NCBI GenBank assembly: GCA_001275005.1
Contig: JWZX01002659.1
Location: 1 to 55,861 of the forward strand
Reading direction: 5' to 3'
Length of the DNA: 55,861 nt
Source: Chrysochromulina tobinii
Taxonomy: Eukaryota; Haptophyta; Prymnesiales; Chrysochromulinaceae
A program made the translations under genes and the position numbers. The first letter of the stretch is position 1. Every line of letters begins with the position of its first letter. The notes under the pieces were generated by a model. That model saw only the letters and a program-made list of their open reading frames with translations, did no database searches and was not told the DNA's origin. This document shows positions 9,605 through 19,196 of this stretch, one piece after another.

Positions 9605-10620
9605 ATGGCCAGCGCTATCATATTTGACGCCTTCACGATGGGTGGAGCAGTGGGGCTGGTGCCGCAGCCGGCAGCGGACGAGGCAGCCGTCTTTGCCGCC
9701 CTTGCAAAGGCAGCCGATCATCTCCCTCTCGTCTCAGAGCTCCTCGTCGTACCGCCCCCCAGTGCACTAGACGGAAGCACGCCCCTGCGCGTGCTCGTCC
9801 GCCGTGACCCGAGCGCACCTGGCACGAGCCGACGACTCCTGTGACGAATCCTGACTGCCACGTGGCGCTCGGCATTTTGGCCGTTGCCCTCGTTGCCCTG
9901 TGTATGAGACATTGGCTGGCGAGGGCGGAGCGGCGCCATCGGTCGAGGCGCTTGAAGGGCGACCCCAAGCACATGCGGCTCGGCCAGCTAGTACCCGATC
10001 TTGATCCCGATCTCGATGGCACTTCGAACCTGACGTCCTCGAGGACGCCCTCGATGACGATGACTTCCTCGCGCAGCTGACCAAGGACCCCTCCTCGGCG
10101 AATCTTCCTCATCTCCTCGTATTCTTGCCGCCTTGCGCGACGAGCGCAGGAAGGCGCCAAGCTGCCTCGATTTGATGGCAAGTCGATCTGATCCGATCTC
10201 GATCTCGATCTGATCCGATCTCGATTTGATGCCAAGTCGCGAAAGATTGACAGTACTCCGCCCGATTTCACCCCTGCCGCCCCAAAGGCCAAGGTGGCGC
10301 CGGCGCCCGTGCCTGCGGTGGCAGCGGCAGGCGGCGTGCAGGTCGGTGGGCTGGCACTTCGCCTGATCCTGGACGACGGGCGACCCGAGATGGTGTTGCG
10401 TATCCAGGTGGGGGCGATCAGCTCGACCGACGCACTGCTGCAGGCGGCCTTCGATGCATGCGCGGAGGCAGTAGGCGCTGTGCTCGAGACGAGCTCGAAG
10501 CGCATCATCCTGCGCTACGTGTGCGCCGATGTCGAGCGCAAGCTTAATACCAAGGTCACGTGGGAGGTGGGAGGAGCTCAAGGTAAGCTCAAGGGGGCAG
10601 AAGGGATCATCATAAAGGGG
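9605..10620 (+). CDS. Tentative multi-exon gene of unknown function
   Basis: Coding-like pieces occur in successive frames and can be joined by GT...AG boundaries. The proposed exons are 9605-9840, 9909-9990, 10044-10118, 10150-10182 and from 10237 onward. The first piece reads M-A-S-A-I-I-F-D-A-F-T-M-G-G. An acidic piece contains L-D-D-D-D-F-L-A-Q-L-T-K. The last and longest contains V-G-G-L-A-L-R-L-I-L-D-D-G-R-P-E-M and a hydrophilic helix ending S-S-K-R-I-I-L-R-Y. The putative introns are very short (31-68 nt), and one junction is a 54-bp duplication without canonical GT...AG ends. An alternative reading of 9841-9990 gives a transmembrane segment instead. I recognise no family. The 3' end is not resolved; a possible donor GTAAGC lies near 10582. 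RNA evidence would be needed to accept this model. Confidence 0.35.
10167..10239 (+). repeat. 19-bp direct repeat bounding a 54-bp tandem duplication
   Basis: TCGATTTGATGGCAAGTCG at 10167-10185 recurs 54 bp later with one change. The spacer is a GATCTCGATCTGATCC-type simple repeat. The insertion is a multiple of three but holds an in-frame TGA, so it must be spliced or the frame is interrupted. Confidence 0.8.
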
Positions 10621-10915
10621 GCAGCCGCGAGGTGCAACGACGGTGAGCAAGCACTCGCTGCCGCTCCTCGATTGAGACCACTTTGTGGCAGTGGGGCCAT
10701 CAGCGTGGCTGCGTGGGCGTGCGAGACAGGCGATCAATGTCGGTTCGGGAGTATAACTGAGTATTGTTTCGTAATTCGAGAACGCGTCGGAGCGTCTCGC
10801 TTTGTACACGCGTCCCCGGTCCTGGACGAAAGATTTGTTTTCAGTTGCCGTTTCGTCAATACCATATTAGGCAAGGATTTGGATTTTCCGCCATGGCAAT
10901 CTGAGACCGAGCCAC
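10621..10915. other. Region between the tentative gene and the two-propeller gene
   Basis: A frame stays open across this stretch but looks non-coding by composition. Any missing 5' exon carrying the signal peptide of the propeller protein could lie here; I could not identify one. Confidence 0.35.
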
Positions 10916-13900
10916 ATGCTAAGCCGGCCGGGACCCCCGCCCAAGCTTTCGCACCAAACCTGGGTTGTCCAGGCGAACGGCACTGCCACGTTGAATGCCG
11001 GCGGCATCGCGAATGATGGCGGCGGTGGCGCTCTGGTGACGGGTTACTTCTCTGATGGTGATGCATCGTTCGGCTCGACGTCGTTCACAAGCCAAGGTCC
11101 CTCATGGTCCCCCGATCCCTCCGGCCCTAGCGACGCTTTCGTGATGCACGTGACGGCGATGGGTGCCATCGACTGGGCCGTCCAGGTGAGCAGCCCGTCC
11201 ATGACGCAGGCACGCGGCATCGCGAATGATGGCGGTGGCGGTGCTCTTGTGACGGGCTACTTCTACGTCGAGGCATCGTTTGGCTCGACGTCGCTCACAA
11301 GCCGAGGCAGTGCCGACGCATTCGTGATGCACGTAACGGCATCGGGCGTCATCGACTGGGCCGTCCAGGTGGGCGGCCCGGGAGCAGACCGAGGCTTCGG
11401 CATCGTGCACGATGGCGCGGGTGGTGCCCTAATGACAGGCGACTTCAGCGGCAAGGCATCGTTCGGCTCGACGTCGCTCACAAGCCGAGGCAGTGTCGAC
11501 GCGTTCGTGATGCACGTAACGGCATCGGGCGTCATCGACTGGGCCGTCCAAGTGGGTGGCACGGGCGCAGACCGAGGCTTCGGCATCGCGCACGATGGCG
11601 ACTGCGGTTCTCTGGTGACGGGCGTCTTCAACGGCAACGCATCGTTCGGCTCGACGAATCTCACAAGCCGAAGCATTGCCAACACGTTCGTGATGCACGT
11701 GATGAAGGCGGGCGCCATCGACTGGGCCGTCCAGGTGAGCAGCCCGTCCATGACGCAGGCACGCGGCATCGCGAATGATGGCGGCGGCGGTGCTCTCGTG
11801 ACTGGCTACTTCTATGGCGAGGCATCGTTTGGCTCGACGTCGCTCACAAGCCGAGACACGAGTGCCGACGTTTTCGTGATGCACGTGACGGCGGCGGGCG
11901 CCATCGACTGGGTCGTCCAGGCGGGCGGCACGGCCGACACTAGAGGCTCCGGCGTCGCGTACGATGGCCGCAGCGGAGGTGCTCTCGTGACGGGCGACTT
12001 CAGCGGCGGGGCATCGTTCGGCTCGACGTCGCTCACAAGCCGAGGCAGTTCCGACGCGTTCGTGATGCACGTGACGGCTGCGGGTACCATCGACTGGGCC
12101 ATCCAGGCGGGTGGCAAGCTGAGGGACTCAGGTTATGGCATCGCCCTTGTGGACGGCCGCGATGGCGTTGATGGTTTTCTCGTGTCAGGCACTTTCAGCG
12201 GCGAGGCATCATTCGGCTCAAGCACCCTTAGAAGCGACAAAGGAGCCTGCTTTGCAGCTCGTCTCATGCCGCCGCCTCCATCCCCTCCATCGCGGCCTCC
12301 GGTGGTGCCGCTAGCCTTCATTGAGAGTCCGCCCGGGAGCCCGCCCTCACTGAATCCATACCCAGCCTGGGCCGTCCAGGCGGGCGGCACGGCCACGTTG
12401 AATGTCGGCGGCATCGCGAATGATGGCGGCGGTGGTGCTCTGGTGACGGGCTACCTCTCTCATGGTGATGCATCGTTCGGCTCGACGTCCCTCACAAGCC
12501 GAGGCAGTGCCAACACGTTCGTGATGCACGTGACAGCTGCGGGCGCCATCGACTGGGCCGTCCAGGTGAGCAGCCCGTCCATGACGCAGGCACGCGGCAT
12601 CGCGAATGATGGCGGCGGCTGTGCTCTCGTGACGGGCTACTTCTACGGCGAGGCATCGTTTGGCTCGAAAGCCCTCACAAGCCGAGGCAGTGCCGACGCA
12701 TTCGTGATGCACGTAACGGCATCGGGCGTCATCGACTGGGCCGTCCAGGTGGGCGGCACGGGCGCAGACCGAGGCTTTGGCATCGCGCACGATGGCGCAG
12801 GCGGTGCCCTTATGGTAGGCGACTTTCAAAGCGAGGCATCGTTCGGCTCGATGTCGCTCACAAGCCGAGGCAGTGTCGACGCGTTCGTGATGCACGTGAC
12901 GGCGGCGGGCGCCATCGACTGGGTCGTCCAGGTGGGCGGCAGAGGGGTCGCGGCGGATGCACGCGGCATCGCGAATGATGGCGGCGGCGGTGCTCTTGTG
13001 ACGGGCTACTTCAACGGCAAGGCAACGTTCGGCTCGACAGTGCTCACAAGCCGAGGCGGTGTCGACGCTTTCGTGATGCACGTGACGGCATCGGGCACCA
13101 TCGATTGGGCCGTCCAGGTGGGCGGCCCGTCCAGGACGCAGGCACACGGCATCGCGAATGATGGCGGCGGCGGTGCTCTTGTAGCGGGCTACTTCTATGG
13201 CTCAACAGTGCTCACAACTGGAGATACGAGTGCCGATGCTTTTGTCATGCACGTGACGGCGGCGGGCGCCATCGACTGGGTCGTCCAGGCGGGCGGCCCG
13301 GCCGACACTAGAGGCTTCGGCGTTGCGTATGATGGCGGCAGCGGAGGTGCTCTCGTGACGGGCGACTTCAGCGGCGAGGCATCGTTCGGCTCGACGTCGC
13401 TCACAAGCCGAGGCAGTTCCGACGCGTTCGTGATGCACGTAACGGCGGCGGGTACCATCGACTGGGCCATCCAGGGAGGTGGCAAGCTGAGTGACTCAGG
13501 TAATGGCATCGCCCTTGTGGACGGCCGCGATGGCGTTGATGGTTTTCTCGTGTCAGGCACTTTCAGCGGCGAGGCATCATTCGGCTCGAACACACTCAAT
13601 AAAAGTGGAGACGCAGGAGCCTGCTTTGCAGCTCGTCTCATGCCGCCGCCTCCATCCCCTCCATCGCGGCCTTCGCACTCGCCGCGAGTGCCACCAGGGC
13701 CACTAGGGCCACCAGGGCTGCCCCCAGTCTCTCCTCTGATACCATTCCTGACGACAGCATTTCTGACGTTATTTCTGCTTCTTCTATGCGTCTGTCGTCG
13801 CTATCGCCGCCTGGTCGATAACTTAATTGTCTCGCGCGAACGCGCCCAGCTCGACCTGCGCATGCTCGAACACCGCGTTAACGCGGTTGAACTGCAGACT

Positions 13901-14728
13901 GATCCACAGGGTGGGGGTTTGCTTCCAGAGTCTCCGCCCAACTCAATCCCGCCCGGTCCACCATCCTCTCGTGGCATTAAGAGCAGTGGGGCTGGGAGTG
14001 GTGCTGGGAGCTCAAGTGCGAGCTCAAGCCATGCCGCGCCAGAGCCGCAGCATGCCGACCCTTCCCCCGTGCCAGCTCCCAATCTCGAGGTCACCGTGCC
14101 AACTTCAGCCCACCAGATGACGGTGCAATCGCAACAGCTCTTGTCGACTGCAGGCTCGTCCGGCTCGTTGGCTGCGCCGCCTCGCGCCCCTCCGCCGGCG
14201 CTCCCGCCGCCACCAGGCGACTCGGCCACGGCGGCAGACGGCGCTGCCTCGGATGCAGAGAAGGAAAGTGCTCGGAAGGCTCGCGCCCGCATCTACACCG
14301 AGTTTATTGCCGCCGTCCTCAAGTCGCCCTCGAAGAAGGCGAAGACAGGAGGGGGAGGCGTCGCCATGTCGTCAGCCGCCGGATCGGCCGGATCGTCGTC
14401 GGATCCGGTTTCGGCTGTGGCTGCGGCTGGAGCGGCTGCGGCTGCGACGGACGGCATGGCGGCGGGTGGCGCGGCGGCCGACGGTGCGGAGGCGCTGCCG
14501 ATGCCCCGTTCCTTTTTGTATTTGAATCACGATCAGATTCCACCAGGCTCGGTGCCGGGCGATGAGATCAACGTGTTCCACGTGAACGGCGGTCCCGGGA
14601 TGTGGATCACAATTCCGCCCCACTGGATCCCCGGCCATGGGCTGCGCTTCCAAAGCACGGAGCCAGCGCCCGAGGAGAAGGATGGAAAGGGGAGCATGTG
14701 GCAACATATGTTCCCGAGGCGAAGGTGA
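10916..14728 (+). CDS. Two-propeller SBBP-type repeat protein with single transmembrane helix
   Basis: The product has 1270 residues. It has two sets of seven repeats of about 60 residues (W-A-V-Q-x-G-G ... G-I-A-N-D-G-G-G-G-A-L-V-T-G ... A-S-F-G-S-T ... F-V-M-H-V-T), each set closed by C-F-A-A-R-L-M and a Pro-rich hinge. Seven plus seven implies two complete beta-propellers of the SBBP type, common in bacterial and algal surface proteins. Next come one hydrophobic helix (residues about 945-965, ending C-V-C-R-R-Y-R-R), a predicted helical segment, a long Ser/Ala/Pro-rich region and a conserved-looking C-terminal block with D-Q-I-P-P-G-S-V-P-G-D. Topology is probably propellers outside, tail inside. 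The ATG at 10916 is used, but it gives no signal peptide, so a 5' exon is likely missing. The gene is divergent from the paralogue at 1-1551. Confidence 0.8.
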   Translation: MLSRPGPPPKLSHQTWVVQANGTATLNAGGIANDGGGGALVTGYFSDGDASFGSTSFTSQGPSWSPDPSGPSDAFVMHVTAMGAIDWAVQVSSPSMTQARGIANDGGGGALVTGYFYVEASFGSTSLTSRGSADAFVMHVTASGVIDWAVQVGGPGADRGFGIVHDGAGGALMTGDFSGKASFGSTSLTSRGSVDAFVMHVTASGVIDWAVQVGGTGADRGFGIAHDGDCGSLVTGVFNGNASFGSTNLTSRSIANTFVMHVMKAGAIDWAVQVSSPSMTQARGIANDGGGGALVTGYFYGEASFGSTSLTSRDTSADVFVMHVTAAGAIDWVVQAGGTADTRGSGVAYDGRSGGALVTGDFSGGASFGSTSLTSRGSSDAFVMHVTAAGTIDWAIQAGGKLRDSGYGIALVDGRDGVDGFLVSGTFSGEASFGSSTLRSDKGACFAARLMPPPPSPPSRPPVVPLAFIESPPGSPPSLNPYPAWAVQAGGTATLNVGGIANDGGGGALVTGYLSHGDASFGSTSLTSRGSANTFVMHVTAAGAIDWAVQVSSPSMTQARGIANDGGGCALVTGYFYGEASFGSKALTSRGSADAFVMHVTASGVIDWAVQVGGTGADRGFGIAHDGAGGALMVGDFQSEASFGSMSLTSRGSVDAFVMHVTAAGAIDWVVQVGGRGVAADARGIANDGGGGALVTGYFNGKATFGSTVLTSRGGVDAFVMHVTASGTIDWAVQVGGPSRTQAHGIANDGGGGALVAGYFYGSTVLTTGDTSADAFVMHVTAAGAIDWVVQAGGPADTRGFGVAYDGGSGGALVTGDFSGEASFGSTSLTSRGSSDAFVMHVTAAGTIDWAIQGGGKLSDSGNGIALVDGRDGVDGFLVSGTFSGEASFGSNTLNKSGDAGACFAARLMPPPPSPPSRPSHSPRVPPGPLGPPGLPPVSPLIPFLTTAFLTLFLLLLCVCRRYRRLVDNLIVSRERAQLDLRMLEHRVNAVELQTDPQGGGLLPESPPNSIPPGPPSSRGIKSSGAGSGAGSSSASSSHAAPEPQHADPSPVPAPNLEVTVPTSAHQMTVQSQQLLSTAGSSGSLAAPPRAPPPALPPPPGDSATAADGAASDAEKESARKARARIYTEFIAAVLKSPSKKAKTGGGGVAMSSAAGSAGSSSDPVSAVAAAGAAAAATDGMAAGGAAADGAEALPMPRSFLYLNHDQIPPGSVPGDEINVFHVNGGPGMWITIPPHWIPGHGLRFQSTEPAPEEKDGKGSMWQHMFPRRR

Positions 14729-15553
14729 GCTGCGATCTGTCGTGTGCACCAGACAGCTTACCAGACACGCGACGAGACAGCGATCAGCGTACCATGTCAG
14801 CGTCCCCACACGGTACGGTAACGATACGGACACGTGGCGGTATGCTACATTCCCAACCCCAGGCCAGAGGGGCTCCGCCCATTGGTCTTGCCTGCAGGCA
14901 CTTCCGGAACCGGCCATGGCGAACGGCACTCGCTCTCGTCGCACGTCGGCCTGCTCCTCGATATCGATAAACTAGATTGGTAGTCGAGCCGCAGCTCATA
15001 GAACAGATGTGTTCCGGTATGTCGCTTGCGGTTGCATAATTTTCATACGTGGCACCCTGCGCCTGATAGCGCCTGAGGGTCACCCTCGATCAGATCGGAT
15101 ATCGGACTGTGTATCGTATTCCCGTGCGTCGCTATCGTGAGAATGCTATAATAATCGCTTCTGAGAACCAAACCCGATGGAGAATTCAGAATATGAATAA
15201 CTCAAGACGAACAGGGACGCTCAGACCCATCAATGGGTGTTTTGCCCCCGCCACGGATTTTTTCGCTTCGGGAGAGGCTTGGGAATGTAGCACTACCGAC
15301 GCACGCCGGACACGAAAACGCTACATATCCTCGGGGTTCCGCGCCTGGTCCGCGTAGACGTGACACAGTCGCACGAACGCTGGTTGAACGCAAACACCGA
15401 ACCCCGTACATTACAGTAAGCGGTGTCGTACCTGCCGTCTCGGCTTAATCGGTGTCGTACCTGCCACCTCGGCTTTTCCCGCGGTTCGCGCGTACCCGGG
15501 ACGGCCCGGCCCTCATGCGCGGACCCTGCTTGTGGGGGCGCGCCAGATCGTGC
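14729..15553. other. Convergent intergenic region, no gene seen
   Basis: This lies between the stop of the two-propeller gene (+) and that of the WW-domain gene (-). Frames are short and without similarity I recognise; no tRNA-like structure was found by eye. Confidence 0.45.
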
Positions 15554-16203
15554 TCACTTGTACAGGTCAACCATCGGCGGTTTATCGCGATGCCGATCAG
15601 ATTTGACGCTCTCTGATGACGCTATGCCCGGTAACTTACTGGGCGGTGGTGACTCGGGCGAGGAGGCAAGTACTTGCTTCTTCGCTTCGTTATACTTGCG
15701 CAGGGCCTCGACCGAGAGAGCTGGGGATTTCAAACCTTTCGCCTCGGCTGCAATGAGTGCTTTCGCCTCAGGTGATCTCGATGTCGTTGCATTCATGTTG
15801 CTACCACAGCCACTGAACTGCTTCGTGAGACTGGTGATGGATGAGTCTCGTCGCAGAGCCTCTATCTCCGCACTCGTACTGCTGTCTGCACCGGTCGCCA
15901 CCGGCGACGGCCGCATGGGCGGCGATGGAGCTCCTCTTGGAGTTACTTGGTCGAGGGGCTTCCTTGTCACAGTCGAGACGTACCCTGCGAGCGTCGGTGG
16001 AATGTGCTCAGCAGACAACCTGGGGTGAATTGGCAGAGCACGCGGCACGCACTAGCAGCAATGCCCTTGGTCGCCCTGACCATGACCGGCCGCGTCCACA
16101 TCACTTCGTTTGTATCAACATTCCAGAAGTACGTGCGACCTTGATCGTCTTGAACCGCCTCCCAGCCTTCGGGCAGCTCTTCGGTTGTCGAGGCTAGGCT
16201 CAT
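15554..16203 (-). CDS. WW-domain protein (2 exons)
   Basis: Exon 1 (16203-16053) starts at ATG and encodes a complete WW domain: L-P-E-G-W-E-A-V-Q-D-D-Q-G-R-T-Y-F-W-N follows residue 9, and the second tryptophan is in V-M-W-T-R-P. WW domains bind Pro-rich peptides. A 68-nt intron (16052-15985, GTGCGT...CGCAG, phase 1) leads to exon 2 (15984-15554), which encodes a Ser/Pro-rich, low-complexity tail ending M-V-D-L-Y-K. Total is about 193 residues. A shorter alternative intron inside the same region would also keep frame, so the exact junction is uncertain. The protein may act in splicing or transcription, as many small WW proteins do, but nothing here shows this directly. Pro-rich partners are encoded nearby (for example 16919-17977), which is suggestive only. 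Confidence 0.72.
15985..16052 (-). other. Intron of the WW-domain gene
   Basis: GTGCGT donor and CTCGCAG acceptor, 68 nt. Removing it joins the WW exon in frame to the long downstream reading frame. Confidence 0.65.
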
Positions 16204-16454
16204 AATGATTTCGTGGGAGCGACTCTCCAGGCTCTTTTCACGGGAGGGGGCCCCCTGACGCCCTCCATTTTCGCGGCGAACAAGATGATTAGGAATTCTA
16301 ATCATAGGAGCGTGGGCTTCTGCTCGCTACATGTACAGTCATGATACATGTACCACACGTCACTTGCAGCGACATGACAACGCGGAAAAGTATCGAATTT
16401 CCGCAAGTTTGACGGCGACGCGCCTCTCTCTCGCCTGTAAGGTGCTTCCTCACC

Positions 16455-16787
16455 ATGGCGCGCATGAATCGCAGGGACTGTCGCACGCGTACGCCAAAGC
16501 TTGGCAATGCCAAACTGGATCGCGTCGAGGCGCTCCAGAAAGCCATCCGCAAGGCCAAGAAGGAGGGGCGCCCGCTGCCGGCGCACGCAGAGAAGGGGCT
16601 TCCGGCTGGAGGCGCGAGCACTGCTGCAGCACCGGCGGCCGAGCTGTCGACCTCGGCGTCCGACTTTCTGAGTCAGATGCGCGCCGCCGCCGCAAAGGAG
16701 GTCTCGCAGCTGCGAGAAACAGCGGCAGCTCGCTCCAGCTCCAACAAGAAGCTTCGCGCAGCGGTACCAGGGGGCAGCAGTAGCTGA
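16455..16787 (+). CDS. Small basic protein of unknown function
   Basis: The ATG at 16455 opens a 110-residue frame rich in Lys, Arg and Ala. The first third is strongly basic (K-A-I-R-K-A-K-K-E-G-R) and the rest is Ala/Ser-rich with a probable helix around F-L-S-Q-M-R-A-A-A-A-K-E. I recognise no family. It is divergent from the WW gene, with about 250 bp between the starts. Codon use resembles its neighbours, which supports it as a real gene, but a short frame in GC-rich DNA can arise by chance. Confidence 0.5.
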   Translation: MARMNRRDCRTRTPKLGNAKLDRVEALQKAIRKAKKEGRPLPAHAEKGLPAGGASTAAAPAAELSTSASDFLSQMRAAAAKEVSQLRETAAARSSSNKKLRAAVPGGSSS

Positions 16788-16918
16788 CTCTCGAGTTTAC
16801 CTGAGAATTGTCTTTGCGTTTGAGAAATTGCCCGTAAAAACGCACATGCACGTACACATGCCCTTCGATGCATAGCAGGTCCAGCCTGTGTAGTGCCTCT
16901 GGGCGCCGCGCCGCGATC

Positions 16919-17977
16919 TCAGCCAAACTCCACCTCGCCGTCAGAGTCGTCCTTGCTGGTGCGTCGCGCAGACGGCGCAGCAGCACCAGCGGCTCTGCCC
17001 GCGCTCGGATGCGGCCCATCCTCATCATCCTCATCGTCCTCGTCTTCTGAAGAGGATTCCTCGCGCTCCGCCCTCATCGAGCCAAACTCCACGCTCGCCG
17101 GTGCACCGGGCCGTGCCAGGGCAACAACCGCAGGGGCAGCAGCCGCTCGAGCAGCTGGGGGAGGAGGAGCCATAGCCCTCGACGCACCGGCAGATGTGAA
17201 CGCCGCTGCTCCGGTCGCTGCCGTGTCTGCGACAGATGCCGGCGGCGCCGGCGGCGCCAGGGGCGATGTATGGGCCACTGTCGTCGAGGGAGGCGCCACG
17301 GCTGCTGTGGGCGGTGGTGGCGGCGGCGGCGGCACCGTGCTTGGTGGCGGTTCTACGAGCGCGGCCGGCGGAGGCACGACTGGATTCGGCTGGGTCATGG
17401 CAGCTCCAGGCGGTGGCGGCTGTGGCGGCGGTGGCAGCGGCGCAGCAGATGTCACTCCAACCCCTTGGACGGATGCCCACGCAGCCTCCGCCTCCTCGAG
17501 CGACAACTCGGCCAGGCCGAGAGTCGGAGGCAGTGACGGTGGGGCTGCTGCTTGCACGGGGCCACTGCGCGGATCTCGATAATAGCCTACGCCACTCTCG
17601 CCCGCACGGAATGAGAAGCCCGGACGAGCACCTCCGAAGGCGGCGGCGGCAATGAAGGCTGGCACGGCCTCGGATCCCAGATCAATCGCCGGCGGCGGAG
17701 GTGACGTCGCACTCCATGCGTCCGAGGGTGCGGCCAGCTGCGCGACGCGCGGTGCAGCGGACTCGGGCAGCACGTCCTCGTCGTCATCCTCTTCGACCGG
17801 CCTCACTGGCTTTGATGGGGCTGCGCCTCCCATCGCGGCGCCGAGCAAGGCCGAGTAGGCCGCGGAGGCCTTGTTTGCGGCAGGCTTCTTATTGGTCTTA
17901 AGCACGACATTGCGCGCATCCGCGCTGTCGCTCGCGAGCGCGGCCGACGCGCGCGCGCGGCCGACGAGGAAACTCAT
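16919..17977 (-). CDS. Pro/Ala-rich protein with acidic Ser-rich tail, function unknown
   Basis: The product has 352 residues from ATG at 17977. The N-terminal third contains a basic patch, an acidic run (E-E-D-D-D-E-D) and a short motif A-R-P-G-F-S-F-R-A-G-E ending G-V-G-Y-Y-R-D. That element looks conserved, and I have an impression of similar Gly-Tyr-Tyr elements in uncharacterised eukaryotic proteins, but I cannot name a family. The middle is Pro-rich with runs of up to eight prolines. The C-terminus has E-E-S-S-S-E-D-E-D-D-E-D-D-E-D and ends D-S-D-G-E-V-E-F-G, typical of casein-kinase-2 target tails in nuclear proteins. A disordered nuclear or RNA-processing role is inferred from composition only. 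The Pro-rich region could bind WW domains such as that encoded at 15554-16203. Confidence 0.68.
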   Translation of the reverse strand: MSFLVGRARASAALASDSADARNVVLKTNKKPAANKASAAYSALLGAAMGGAAPSKPVRPVEEDDDEDVLPESAAPRVAQLAAPSDAWSATSPPPPAIDLGSEAVPAFIAAAAFGGARPGFSFRAGESGVGYYRDPRSGPVQAAAPPSLPPTLGLAELSLEEAEAAWASVQGVGVTSAAPLPPPPQPPPPGAAMTQPNPVVPPPAALVEPPPSTVPPPPPPPPTAAVAPPSTTVAHTSPLAPPAPPASVADTAATGAAAFTSAGASRAMAPPPPAARAAAAPAVVALARPGAPASVEFGSMRAEREESSSEDEDDEDDEDGPHPSAGRAAGAAAPSARRTSKDDSDGEVEFG

Positions 17978-18045
17978 GCTCCGGAACTACAAAGTGTGAA
18001 CGCGCGCGTTTTAGTCACACAAAGTATCGTGTAGACTTCAGCCCA

Positions 18046-19032
18046 CTATAGATGTACAACGTCTCCCTGAGCTCTATCCTGGCTCGCCCCACGTCTCTGC
18101 CTTGCCTCTGCAAGAGCCGCCGCAACGGCTTGCTGAGCCTCCGACAGCTGCTGCAACACCCTCACTGATGAAGCCGTCTTAGTGATGGCCGATGCATCCC
18201 CAGAGGCGTCTTCCTCAGCCTGGAGATCCGCAAGCTCCTCCTCCTCAGCACCGCCCCCGAAACTCACAATTTCCGCGTCGGAGAAAGCGATGGGTCTTCT
18301 CGCCAACGCTGGGGAATCCCCATCGAGCGGCCTGAAGAAGCTGTGCGCCGTGATGGGCGTACCCGTACTATCGCCATGGCCATCCTCTGGATCCCGACCC
18401 GTACGAGGTGGGAACACCCTGAACGCGAGTTTGGAGGCCAGTACGTGCGGCTGCTTCTTCAGCCTCGAGGCCAATCCTGCGTCCTCGATCCTGCAGATTC
18501 GGCAGAGACCATCAATCTCGCCGTTGGCAAGCAGCCAATCGATCAGCCGTTGGCGGCACGCATCGAGCTGCACCACATCTTGCAGCTCACACATCTCCGC
18601 GGCGCCTTTGGAAGCGTGCTCTGTTCCAGGGGGGCAGCTGTCCTGCCTGGAAGCAGCGCCGTCCTCGAGGCGCTCGTATCGCTTTTTGTATGCACGGGCG
18701 GGCACACGCGAGATCACACGGGCGGGCAGATGGACGCCGCTAGAACTGCGTTCAAGTCGTCCACGAGCTGTTGACAATTCCGATTGTGAAGGTTCTGACA
18801 CGCCTTCCTGCGAACCACACGATGCTGATCTTCTACGCCGATGGCGATGGCGGCGTGCGCACCATAGTACCACAAAGAGAGCAAATGTGCAGAGCGACCC
18901 CAGCAGCACTCCAGCGATTAGCACCGCCACTGACGATGCGTCCATCACACCCATGCTCGCACGAGGTTGGACAAAGACCCGCCATTTGTGGAAGACACTG
19001 GGAAGACAGTGTCTTCTTTGAAACAGATGCAT
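18046..19032 (-). CDS. Single-pass membrane protein of unknown function
   Basis: The product has 328 residues from ATG at 19032; Met27 or Met30 would give a shorter form starting directly before the membrane helix. The helix (about residues 33-57, V-A-V-L-I-A-G-V-L-L-G-S-L) is followed by an arginine/histidine cluster, R-R-H-R-H-R-R-R-R, which by the positive-inside rule puts the long C-terminal part in the cytosol. That part is Ser/Arg-rich, then has a possible compact segment (about 160-190, with W-L-L-A-N-G-E-I and two C-x-x-C-like pairs around C-R-I-C-R-I), and ends in a helical Glu/Ala-rich stretch. I recognise no family. Its start is about 165 bp from that of the hydroxylase gene on the other strand. 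Confidence 0.66.
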   Translation of the reverse strand: MHLFQRRHCLPSVFHKWRVFVQPRASMGVMDASSVAVLIAGVLLGSLCTFALFVVLWCARRHRHRRRRSASCGSQEGVSEPSQSELSTARGRLERSSSGVHLPARVISRVPARAYKKRYERLEDGAASRQDSCPPGTEHASKGAAEMCELQDVVQLDACRQRLIDWLLANGEIDGLCRICRIEDAGLASRLKKQPHVLASKLAFRVFPPRTGRDPEDGHGDSTGTPITAHSFFRPLDGDSPALARRPIAFSDAEIVSFGGGAEEEELADLQAEEDASGDASAITKTASSVRVLQQLSEAQQAVAAALAEARQRRGASQDRAQGDVVHL

Positions 19033-19196
19033 GCCGTCTCAACCGTGGAGGAGTAGAGAGTAGAGAGTGAAAGCGTGTATACGCCGTGAAAACCGGAGCT
19101 GCCGTTCTTCTAGCACCTCCGAGTGGTGGTCGCCGACGTCCCTCCTGTCGCTCGCAGAGGCCACGCTCGGCGTGGCGCATCTGCGGTTCAGTGGCG

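Noticed and set aside
9841..10080. Separate small membrane protein starting with GTG
   Set aside because: Its hydrophobic stretch also fits the C/T-rich end of a short intron, there is no ATG, and it abuts the preceding frame; kept only as an alternative reading.
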